Shown here in pieces: positions 1 through 5,532 of a DNA stretch of 14,431 bases. Position numbers and translations under genes: made by a program. The stretch is from assembly GCA_964396845.1 (NCBI GenBank), contig CAYNGH010000084.1, positions 1 through 14,431 of the forward strand, in the 5' to 3' direction. Source of the stretch: CAYNGH01 sp964396845. GTDB taxonomy: Bacteria > Vulcanimicrobiota > JAJTBE01 > CAYNGH01. Each line of letters starts with the position of its first letter. Within the stretch, counting starts at the first letter, position 1. The notes under the pieces are model-generated. The model was not told the DNA's origin. It did not search any database and saw only the letters and a list, made by a program, of their open reading frames with translations.

Positions 1-82
1 AGCTGAAATAACCGCCGGTTCCCATCAATATAATGATGGCAGTTACAAGAAGAAAATGATACAGAAATGTTTTAAATCTCAA
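1..82 (-). CDS. N-terminus of a membrane-anchored or exported protein (partial)
   Basis: The first 27 codons of a gene that continues beyond the left edge. The start is a TTG (82..80) placed six bases after a GGGGGGAG Shine-Dalgarno sequence, only 23 bases after the stop of the preceding minus-strand gene, so the two are probably cotranscribed. The translation begins MRFKTFLYHFLLVTAIIILM and then reads GTGGYFS: a short basic start followed by one hydrophobic stretch, as in a signal peptide or N-terminal membrane anchor. Too little is present to name a family. The good ribosome site, hydrophobic N-terminus and operon spacing support a real gene. Confidence 0.6.
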   Translation of the reverse strand, partial: MRFKTFLYHFLLVTAIIILMGTGGYFS

Positions 83-105
83 TTTATTCTCCCCCCAGGG
101 CAGTT

Positions 106-579
106 TCAAGTTCCAAAATCCAAGGTCTGCAGATCACCCGGCGGGGCTTCCCTGTCCAAAGGCCTCTGCTGAGTGGCCTTCAGTTCAATACGGATCAGCT
201 TCCACTGCTCCCCTTCCCGGTAGAGGACCACATTCCCCCGATATACCGCTTCGTAAAGATTCCCCTTGTAACGCAGATGAACCAGGGCTTCCATGTCCAT
301 CTTTATCAGGTTTTCTTCCTGGTCTGTGACATTTATCTTCAGGATCTTGAGATAGCTCACATCCTGGGCACCTTCCCGGAATCGGGAAAAGCTCACATCC
401 TTCTGAACTGCCCTGCTGAAATGCCTGTAAGCCTCCCGATATTCCCGGCGGTGAACCAGAGTAAAGAAACGGTGAACAATCGTCCTTGCCTGATGATTTT
501 CACTTTTTTCACCAGCCGACACACTCCACGCAAACCCTGCCAGAAAAAACAATATTACAGCAAGCAGTCTTACTTTCAA
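106..579 (-). CDS. Small exported NTF2-like protein
   Basis: A 157-residue protein with a classic signal peptide (MKVRLLAVILFFLAGFAWSV, likely cut after VSA at residue 22) and a mature domain of about 110 residues. The order is helix (ARTIVHRFFTLVHRREYREAY), a loop, then strands ending in GEQWKLIRIEL. That pattern resembles the NTF2-like/SnoaL-type cone fold seen in many small secreted proteins of unknown role, often ligand-binding or inhibitory; the assignment is by pattern only. The start chosen is TTG at 579, because GGGGAG lies exactly six bases upstream and the signal peptide begins there. Longer frames opening at 663 (GTG) or 600 (ATG) lack a ribosome site and would bury the signal peptide. 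It is followed after 23 bases by another exported-protein gene. Confidence 0.75.
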   Translation of the reverse strand: MKVRLLAVILFFLAGFAWSVSAGEKSENHQARTIVHRFFTLVHRREYREAYRHFSRAVQKDVSFSRFREGAQDVSYLKILKINVTDQEENLIKMDMEALVHLRYKGNLYEAVYRGNVVLYREGEQWKLIRIELKATQQRPLDREAPPGDLQTLDFGT

Positions 580-692
580 GCTTAACTCCCCTGTGATCAT
601 ATTGCAGGCCTGTGACGGTTTCCCCGGAGGCCCATCAGCAAACACCACAGGAGCAATGGTCACATTCCAGGGAGATATGTTCCGGCCAGGTT

Positions 693-1148
693 TTATTTTT
701 TGTCAGCAGGGATTTCAACTTTCCGGGCAACCATGGGAAACTCGCATTCCAGCTTTCCGTTGAGGAATGTCTGAAACCAGTAGGTGCCGGGATCATTGAG
801 GACCATCTCTGCAAAGTAGTTGACCGCCATAAAGGGAGTGGTGGTTTCTTTAAGTTCAAACTCCTGATCCGGGGTTTCGATGATGGCAGTCTTCCTGTCG
901 GGGTTGAGAACCCGCATCTTCTGTCGAAATTTGCCCTTTCCGTTGCACCAGCCGTTGGCTACGAAAAACGAGAATTTAGGAGTTGGAAATTCCGGGAAGG
1001 GCAGTTCATAGAAAATCCCCACGAAACTCCTGATCCTTTCGTCTTCTCCTTCGGACAGATAAGGGATTGTAAACTGCAAAGTCGGTTTTATGTCCTGCAC
1101 AATAGCCGGTGAAGCCTGTTCTTCCATAAGAGGCTTAAATTTGTCCAT
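693..1148 (-). CDS. Conserved hypothetical protein, DUF6941-like
   Basis: A 151-residue soluble protein without signal peptide or membrane segment. The body is predicted to be mainly beta strands (FSFFVANGWCNGKGKFRQKM, then KTAIIETPDQEFEL) and ends with a conserved-looking GTYWFQTFLNGKLECEFPM block. This layout (a ligand- or agglutinin-like beta-sandwich with a 'pressing strand, NGK' hairpin near the C-terminus) recalls the DUF6941 family, whose function is unknown; the match is from memory and tentative. The ATG at 1148 is preceded by AAAGGCGG at suitable spacing. A frame opening at 1229 would run through the terminator-like hairpin at 1180-1201, so it was not used. The gene probably has its own promoter (1168-1195). 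Confidence 0.7.
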   Translation of the reverse strand: MDKFKPLMEEQASPAIVQDIKPTLQFTIPYLSEGEDERIRSFVGIFYELPFPEFPTPKFSFFVANGWCNGKGKFRQKMRVLNPDRKTAIIETPDQEFELKETTTPFMAVNYFAEMVLNDPGTYWFQTFLNGKLECEFPMVARKVEIPADKK

Positions 1149-1167
1149 ATCAGGCCGCCTTTCTCTT

Positions 1168-1195
1168 ATTATAGAAAAATCTGTCTTAACATCAA
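1168..1195 (-). promoter_or_regulatory. Putative sigma-70 promoter for the DUF6941-like gene
   Basis: On the minus strand TTGATG (1195..1190) is followed after 16 bases by a perfect TATAAT (1173..1168). Transcription would begin about 12 bases before the ATG at 1148, giving a very short leader that holds little more than the ribosome site. The -35 box lies in the loop and stem of the hairpin at 1180-1201, so promoter and terminator share the same DNA. Visible by consensus only; no experimental support. Confidence 0.5.
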
Positions 1196-1201
1196 GACAG
1201 A
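1175..1201 (-). terminator. Rho-independent terminator-like hairpin after the DUF167 gene
   Basis: On the minus strand TCTGTCTT and AAGACAGA form a perfect 8-bp stem with a 6-base loop (gatgtt), followed directly by five T residues. It lies 43 bases after the stop of the DUF167/YggU gene and would end a fabF-rnc-DUF167 transcript. The stem is AT-rich, so termination may be partial. Confidence 0.55.
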
Positions 1202-1243
1202 ACCAGCCCGGCCCTTGCCCGGCTGACACCCGGAACCTCCAGG

Positions 1244-1543
1244 TTATATATGTTGGTTTATTATACTCTTAACCATCGGAGGAGATATTCCTTTTACAAA
1301 CACAGTTTTTTTTCGTGAACGTTCTCCGGACCTTATGATTACATCTGTCTTTCTTGTTCCCAGAAGATCAGAAAAAAATTTGATTATCTCACGGTTGGCC
1401 CTTCCCTCCACAGGGGGGGCGGTAATCCTCACCGACAGGGCATCGCCTCGAACCCCGGCGATACTGTTCTTTGAAGAACGGGTTGTCACCTGAATCTTCA
1501 GGACAGAACCATCACCTTCGGATATAACCCAACAGTTATGCAA
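1244..1543 (-). CDS. yggU: DUF167 (YggU) family protein
   Basis: A 99-residue protein that matches the small alpha/beta DUF167/YggU family well. Family hallmarks visible are KIQVTTRSSKNSIAGVRGD near residue 16, VRITAPPVEGRANREIIKF in the middle (the strongly conserved A-P-P-V-x-G-x-A-N block), and VIIRSGERSRKKTVFV towards the end. The biochemical role of the family is unknown. The likely start is TTG at 1543, three bases past the TGA of rnc. A GGGGAG inside the end of rnc sits about 12 bases upstream, which is long, so translational coupling is likely and the exact start is uncertain. The conserved domain begins around residue 14, so the N-terminal dozen residues are the doubtful part. Confidence 0.85.
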   Translation of the reverse strand: MHNCWVISEGDGSVLKIQVTTRSSKNSIAGVRGDALSVRITAPPVEGRANREIIKFFSDLLGTRKTDVIIRSGERSRKKTVFVKGISPPMVKSIINQHI

Positions 1544-1546
1544 GGC

Positions 1547-2290
1547 TCAATCATTCTCCCCGGGGCCATCTTCCTGGGAGGAGTCATTGCTGTTTCTAAG
1601 AATATCCTCCATCACCTGCCGGGCTGCGTTCTGTTCTGCGTCTTTTTTGGAACTCCCCTGCCCCATCCCTTCCATATCAAGGGGAAGCTGCACCCTGACA
1701 TGAAATGTCTTCCTGTGGGGAGGCCCCGACTCGTCAATCACTTCATAATGAGGCAGAGCCTTGAACTGCTTCTGGGAATACTCCTGCAGACAGGATTTGT
1801 AGTCTTTGGGAGGGATCTTTTCATCGAGGCATCCTTCAAAAAGCCTCCTGATAAAATCAAAAATGACATCGAAGCCCTGATCCAGGTAAACAGCCCCGAT
1901 AAAGGCCTCAAGACAATCAGACAGAATTGATGTTCTCTGTCTGCCCCCGCTTCCGTCTTCTCCCCGGCCCAGAAGCAGGTACTGTCCGAAATCTATGGCC
2001 CGAGCCCGACTGGCCAGGTATTCTGCACTGACCAGATGGGATTTGTAGAGGGCAAGCTCTCCTTCATTCCACTGGGGATGGCCGGCATACAGAAGATGGC
2101 TGATGACCAGTCCCAGAACCGAGTCCCCCAGAAACTCAAGCCGTTCATTACTCCGGGTTATCTCTTCATTTTCATAGGCGTAGGAATCATGAACCAGGCA
2201 ACGGAAAAGAAGCTCCGGGTCATTGAATGAAACCCCAAGATCAATCTGGACAGCATCAAGGATGTCCCTGTAGTCTTCAATATTTTTCAC
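1547..2290 (-). CDS. rnc: Ribonuclease III
   Basis: Endoribonuclease that cleaves double-stranded RNA in rRNA maturation and mRNA decay. The RNase III signature NERLEFLGDSVLGLVIS is present near residue 48. The four metal-binding acidic residues are recognisable as E52 and D56 in that motif and D125 and E128 in ILSDCLEAFIGAVYLD. A C-terminal double-stranded RNA-binding domain runs from about residue 163 to 234 (DYKSCLQEYSQ to GSSKKDAEQNAARQVMED), followed by a short acidic tail. The length of 247 residues fits the family. I place the start at GTG 2290, seven bases after the fabF stop; a frame opening at TTG 2344 would lie inside fabF. No strong ribosome site is seen, so coupling to fabF translation is likely. 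The fabF-rnc order is a common bacterial arrangement. Confidence 0.93.
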   Translation of the reverse strand: MKNIEDYRDILDAVQIDLGVSFNDPELLFRCLVHDSYAYENEEITRSNERLEFLGDSVLGLVISHLLYAGHPQWNEGELALYKSHLVSAEYLASRARAIDFGQYLLLGRGEDGSGGRQRTSILSDCLEAFIGAVYLDQGFDVIFDFIRRLFEGCLDEKIPPKDYKSCLQEYSQKQFKALPHYEVIDESGPPHRKTFHVRVQLPLDMEGMGQGSSKKDAEQNAARQVMEDILRNSNDSSQEDGPGEND

Positions 2291-2297
2291 AGTCAGG

Positions 2298-3545
2298 TTA
2301 ACCGGTAAATTTCTTGAATGCCAGAACCGAGTTGGTGCCTCCAAACCCGAAGGAATTACTCAGGGCATAATCCACTTTCATATCCCTGGGGGTATTGGGA
2401 ACATAGTCCAAATCACACTGGGGATCCGGCTCATCAAGATTGATGGTGGGAGTGACCTTGTCATTTTTGACCGAGAGAACCGTCACAATCCCTTCGATAG
2501 CTCCGGCAGCTCCCAGGAGATGGCCGATCATGGACTTGGTGGAAGACACCGCCAGCTTGCCGGCGTGTTCTCCGAATACTTCCTTGATGGCCTTGGTTTC
2601 TGCAATATCTCCCAGGGGAGTGGCAGTGCCATGGGCATTTATGTAGTCAATCCTGTCGCAGGGTGTATTCTGCTGGGCCAGAGCCATCCTCATGGCGTGA
2701 GCAGCTCCCCGGCCTTCAGGTTCAGGCTGGGTGATGTGATAGGCATCGGAACTTGCGCCGAAGCCTATGATCTCCGCATAAATCTTCGCATCCCGGGCAA
2801 GGGCATGTTCCAGCTCTTCCAACAGCATAATGGCTGAGCCTTCTCCCATCACAAAGCCGTTACGTTTCATATCGAAGGGGCGGGATGCCTTTTCTGGTTC
2901 ATCGTTAGAAAAGCTCACCGCTTTCATGGAGGAAAAACCGGCAATAGTCAGGGGAGTGATGCTGGCCTCGGCTCCTCCTGCCAGCATAGCAGTAACTTTG
3001 CCCGACTGGATCATTTCATAGGAGATGCCGATATTATGGGCACCGGTGGCACAGGCAGTGACCATGCTGAGATTGGGCCCCCTGAGATTGTAATCCATGG
3101 CAGCGACTCCCGATGCCATGTTTACCAGCATCATAGGTATAAAGAAAGGACTGATCCGGGAAGGGCCCTTTTCCAGAAGATTTTTGTGGGTATCCTCCAG
3201 CACCTGCATGCCGCCGATTCCAGATCCAATGGAAACCCCGAAGAAACTGGCAAGTTCTTCATCAACCTGAATGCCGGAATCATCCATGCACATCTTCACT
3301 GCAGCTTTAGCAAACTGCAGAAAAGGATCATATCGCTTTGCGTCTTTCCTGTTCAAAAAAAGCAGGGGATCAAAATCTTTGACTTCCGCTGCAATCTGGG
3401 CACCAAAACCTTCAGGATCAAACTTGGTGATCCTGCCTACTGCTGATTTGCCCTTCAGCAAAGAATCCCACAGGACATCCAGCCCTGTCCCAAAGGGGGA
3501 AACAACCCCCATGCCGGTTATAACAACTCTCTTGCGGTTTTCCAT
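2298..3545 (-). CDS. fabF: 3-oxoacyl-[acyl-carrier-protein] synthase II
   Basis: Condensing enzyme of type II fatty acid synthesis: it joins malonyl-ACP to an acyl-ACP and is the form usually needed for chain elongation and unsaturated chain control. The 415-residue length is typical. The thiolase-fold active site is complete: nucleophile C165 in MVTACATGAHN, H305 in INAHGTATPLGD, and K337 with H342 in STKSMIGHLLGAAGAIE. The C-terminal glycine-rich SNSFGFGGTN loop is intact. The ATG at 3545 follows a GAGGTGA ribosome site. It heads a tight minus-strand run (fabF-rnc-yggU). In many bacteria acpP lies just upstream, but no ACP gene is present here, so ACP must be encoded elsewhere. Confidence 0.96.
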   Translation of the reverse strand: MENRKRVVITGMGVVSPFGTGLDVLWDSLLKGKSAVGRITKFDPEGFGAQIAAEVKDFDPLLFLNRKDAKRYDPFLQFAKAAVKMCMDDSGIQVDEELASFFGVSIGSGIGGMQVLEDTHKNLLEKGPSRISPFFIPMMLVNMASGVAAMDYNLRGPNLSMVTACATGAHNIGISYEMIQSGKVTAMLAGGAEASITPLTIAGFSSMKAVSFSNDEPEKASRPFDMKRNGFVMGEGSAIMLLEELEHALARDAKIYAEIIGFGASSDAYHITQPEPEGRGAAHAMRMALAQQNTPCDRIDYINAHGTATPLGDIAETKAIKEVFGEHAGKLAVSSTKSMIGHLLGAAGAIEGIVTVLSVKNDKVTPTINLDEPDPQCDLDYVPNTPRDMKVDYALSNSFGFGGTNSVLAFKKFTG

Positions 3546-3683
3546 TATTCACCTCATGGCCTGATAACTTTGGTTTGCATATTCTACCAAGCAGGGACGA
3601 ATCCTTCATTTTCCTTCTGCCTGACGGCAGGGATTCCTCTTTGACGGGAAGTGAAATTATTCCCAAGCTTCATCCCTGATACC

Positions 3684-3732
3684 TTCCCTGGGAAACCCTG
3701 CCTTTTCGATGAAGGGTTTGCTTCCCGGGGAA
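3684..3732. repeat. Imperfect inverted repeat
   Basis: The left arm TTCCCTGGGAAACCCT (3684-3699) pairs with the right arm AGGGTTTGCTTCCCGGGGAA (3713-3732), allowing one mismatch or wobble and a short bulge. The 13-base loop is rich in pyrimidines and includes TTTTCGATG. It lies just upstream of the plus-strand TATAAT at 3750. It could be a protein-binding palindrome or a hairpin; no T-tract supports a terminator in either direction. Confidence 0.45.
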
Positions 3733-3762
3733 AGAAATTAAGTATCAAATATAATAATTAAT

Positions 3763-3785
3763 CCGGGGGCATTCAACTGCCCGGG
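3763..3785 (+). promoter_or_regulatory. Stem-loop in the putative 5' leader of the TIG-domain gene
   Basis: GGGCA (3767-3771) pairs with TGCCC (3778-3782) around a TTCAAC loop, and CC/GG can extend the stem past two bulged G residues. If transcription starts just downstream of the TATAAT at 3750-3755, this hairpin would form the very 5' end of the mRNA and sit just ahead of the GGGAGG ribosome site near 3790. It may protect the 5' end or affect translation; this is inference. Confidence 0.35.
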
Positions 3786-3801
3786 TTGTGGGAGGCATCC
3801 T

Positions 3802-5076
3802 TTGAAACGATACTGCACCAGGTCAATCCATTTCATTTTTATGGCCATAGTTGTTCTTTTAATAATGGCAAAGAGCAGTCCCTGCAGTGCCGATGCCGGG
3901 GTCAGCAGTGCCAGGCCTTCCCGGGGCGGGCCAGGCACCATCGTAACCTTTTATGGAAAGGGACTGGGTATGTTTGCCGATGAAAACCAGGTTCTTTTTG
4001 GCTCTGCCTCAGCCCGGATAATTTCCTGGGAAGACAACCGGGTTCAGGCAGTGGTCCCCGGTGAAGTTAAAATGGAAGACCTGCTGGAAAAAGGCCGTCG
4101 CGGGAAACTCGTGGTGCCGGTTGTTTTTATTACCGGGGATGGCGAAAAGACACAGGGGCCGGCTTTTGACATCCTGCCCGATATTGCCAAAATCTCTCCC
4201 CGGCAGGGAGGGCCTGGCACAGAAGTGGAAATCACCGGCAGTAACTTCGGCGATTATGCCGATCTGGGCAATATACTCACAGGGGATAAGCCTGCCCGGA
4301 TNNNNNNNNNNCGGATTCTCCATTGGAGGGACAACCGGATCCGTTTTGTAATGCCTGATGCCTTTGATTCCGGGGATATTCTCATGGAAAAAGACCGTCG
4401 GGGCAAAGAAAAGCCTTATCTTAACATCAGAGTTTCTGTGGGAAACCTCATATCTGATGGAAACCCATTTTATCTGGAAACCCGCCTCACCTCCTTCTGG
4501 CCGGAACATCCTTCTCCCGGTCAACAGGTAACTTTGAAGGGCCAGGGCTTCGGAAACAGGGTGGAGTCCGTCAAGGTCAATGCCGGCGGGCTTACCATCA
4601 ATCCGCGACGGGCGGATGACAACAATGTGGAATTTATCATACCCGACAACATCACAGATAAAAACCTTGAACAGGGCTCCCTTCCCGTCAGAATTCAGAC
4701 TGCGGGGATCACCACGGGAAAGGTTCTCATACCCCTGGCCCCGGCAGTCAGAAGCATCCATCCCGGCAGTGGCGGCGGGGATCGGATAAAGCTTGCAGGT
4801 TCCGGGTTCGGCTCCCAGAATCAGGGGAAAGTACAGATTATATGTGATGACAAAACACACCAGGGCATCATCAAAAGCTGGTCCCCCAGGGAAATAGTCT
4901 TCGATTTTCCTCCTGCCATCAAGAGTTCCGCCGGTGACATAAAGTGCCGGGTTCTGGTGAAGGTTTCCAGCCTGGAGTCTGATCCCGTCAACTATTCTTT
5001 CAAGGCTCCTGCAAAACCCAAGGCAACTCCGGAAGAAGAACCCTCGAAAAGCCACCAAACAAACGAGGACAACTGA
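3802..5076 (+). CDS. Exported protein with four IPT/TIG domains
   Basis: Starts with TTG at 3802, seven bases after GGGAGG. An N-terminal signal peptide covers about residues 1-30 (hydrophobic FIFMAIVVLLIMA, likely cut after CSA). Four immunoglobulin-like IPT/TIG repeats follow, each opening with a 'P..GG.G..V...G..FG' turn: near residues 36 (GGPGTIVTFYGKGLG), 132 (GGPGTEVEITGSNFG), 235 (PSPGQQVTLKGQGFG) and 318 (GSGGGDRIKLAGSGFG). The first two share the W-x-D-N-R followed by V-P or M-P pattern and are the most alike. The C-terminal 25 residues are charged and disordered. IPT/TIG domains usually bind sugars or act as spacers in surface and secreted proteins; the specific role is unknown. The 10 Ns at 4302-4311 fall in repeat 2 and probably represent no missing sequence (see the finding on the gap). 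It leads the plus-strand cluster. Confidence 0.85.
   Translation: MKRYCTRSIHFIFMAIVVLLIMAKSSPCSADAGVSSARPSRGGPGTIVTFYGKGLGMFADENQVLFGSASARIISWEDNRVQAVVPGEVKMEDLLEKGRRGKLVVPVVFITGDGEKTQGPAFDILPDIAKISPRQGGPGTEVEITGSNFGDYADLGNILTGDKPARXXXXRILHWRDNRIRFVMPDAFDSGDILMEKDRRGKEKPYLNIRVSVGNLISDGNPFYLETRLTSFWPEHPSPGQQVTLKGQGFGNRVESVKVNAGGLTINPRRADDNNVEFIIPDNITDKNLEQGSLPVRIQTAGITTGKVLIPLAPAVRSIHPGSGGGDRIKLAGSGFGSQNQGKVQIICDDKTHQGIIKSWSPREIVFDFPPAIKSSAGDIKCRVLVKVSSLESDPVNYSFKAPAKPKATPEEEPSKSHQTNEDN
4302..4311. other. Assembly gap (10 N), probably a false gap
   Basis: Ten N bases inside the TIG-domain gene. The left flank ends in CGGAT and the right flank begins with CGGAT. Joining them on this 5-base overlap removes 15 positions, keeps the frame and gives PARILHWRDNR, which lines up without gaps with SARIISWEDNR in the preceding repeat. 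Confidence 0.9.
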
Positions 5077-5147
5077 CCAGTATGCAGGTGTCCGAGAGGC
5101 ACTATACCGGCAATGACCCTAAATAACTTGAATAATAATCTGGGGGG

Positions 5148-5462
5148 ATGAGGTTGAACGAAAGGATCCTGAAAAACATTCTAAGCAAGAGTCGTCTGGC
5201 GGAAAGGCTTTCCCGGCTCAGCCAGGTTACCCGCTTTAACCGTGGCGGTGAAAAGGAAGAATGGAACATAACCAGTTCCTTCGAAAAGATAGAAGAATCA
5301 CTATACGACTTCAATCTCCACCTGGGGATGCTGGCCAACCAGCAGGATATCACTCCTCAGGAAATGGAAAGCCTTCTTTTTGAAATCGGCGAGGATTTCC
5401 GAAGCATCATATATTACATCCAGTCAATGGCCTATTACGATTACCTCTGGGACATCGAATAG
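5148..5462 (+). CDS. Hypothetical protein of 104 residues
   Basis: A small soluble protein I do not recognise. It has a basic N-terminal helix (ERILKNILSKSRLAERLSRL), a WNITSSFEKIEESLYDFNLH segment, and a helical acidic and aromatic C-terminal half with SIIYYIQSMAYYDYLW near the end. No signal peptide, cysteine pair or catalytic motif is visible; it looks all-helical. It sits 71 bases after the TIG-domain gene and 70 bases before the nucleoside kinase gene on the same strand, consistent with one transcript. ATG at 5148 touches a GGGGGG run with no spacer. The in-frame TTG at 5154 has that run at a normal distance of six bases, so the true start may be two codons later. Confidence 0.7.
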   Translation: MRLNERILKNILSKSRLAERLSRLSQVTRFNRGGEKEEWNITSSFEKIEESLYDFNLHLGMLANQQDITPQEMESLLFEIGEDFRSIIYYIQSMAYYDYLWDIE

Positions 5463-5532
5463 CCTTCCCGGGGAAACCGAAGCAAAATAGTGTCATTGCC
5501 ATTAAAATCAAAGCAAACGAGGATAACAGGAC

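Larger units (their letters stand above)
3546..3801. promoter_or_regulatory. Divergent intergenic region between fabF and the TIG-domain gene
   Basis: This 256-bp gap must hold promoters for both directions. For the minus strand, a TAGAAT (-10-like) lies about 40 bases before the fabF start, with only a poor -35. For the plus strand, a perfect TATAAT sits at 3750-3755 without a recognisable -35. A small hairpin (CTGCC-tgac-GGCAG) lies at 3617-3630, and two larger inverted repeats at 3684-3732 and 3763-3785 are listed separately. No convincing small gene was found in it. Confidence 0.5.

Noticed and set aside
580..663. Upstream extension of the small exported protein to GTG 663 or ATG 600
   Set aside because: No Shine-Dalgarno site, and it would bury a well-formed signal peptide that begins at the TTG with GGGGAG six bases upstream.
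612..1112. Open plus-strand frame of 166 codons
   Set aside because: Antisense to the DUF6941-like gene and bridging an intergenic gap; no ribosome site or recognisable product.
1206..1223. GCCCGGC repeated at 1206-1212 and 1217-1223 as a possible GC hairpin
   Set aside because: The two copies are direct, not inverted, so they do not form a good stem; the terminator-like hairpin is the neighbouring 1180-1201.
2291..2344. Extension of RNase III to TTG 2344
   Set aside because: It would overlap the conserved C-terminal glycine-rich segment of fabF by 47 bases and has no ribosome site; RNase III family alignment begins later.
4009..5058. Open minus-strand frame of 349 codons
   Set aside because: Antisense to the TIG-domain gene, which has a signal peptide, a ribosome site and recognisable repeats; the antisense translation has none of these.
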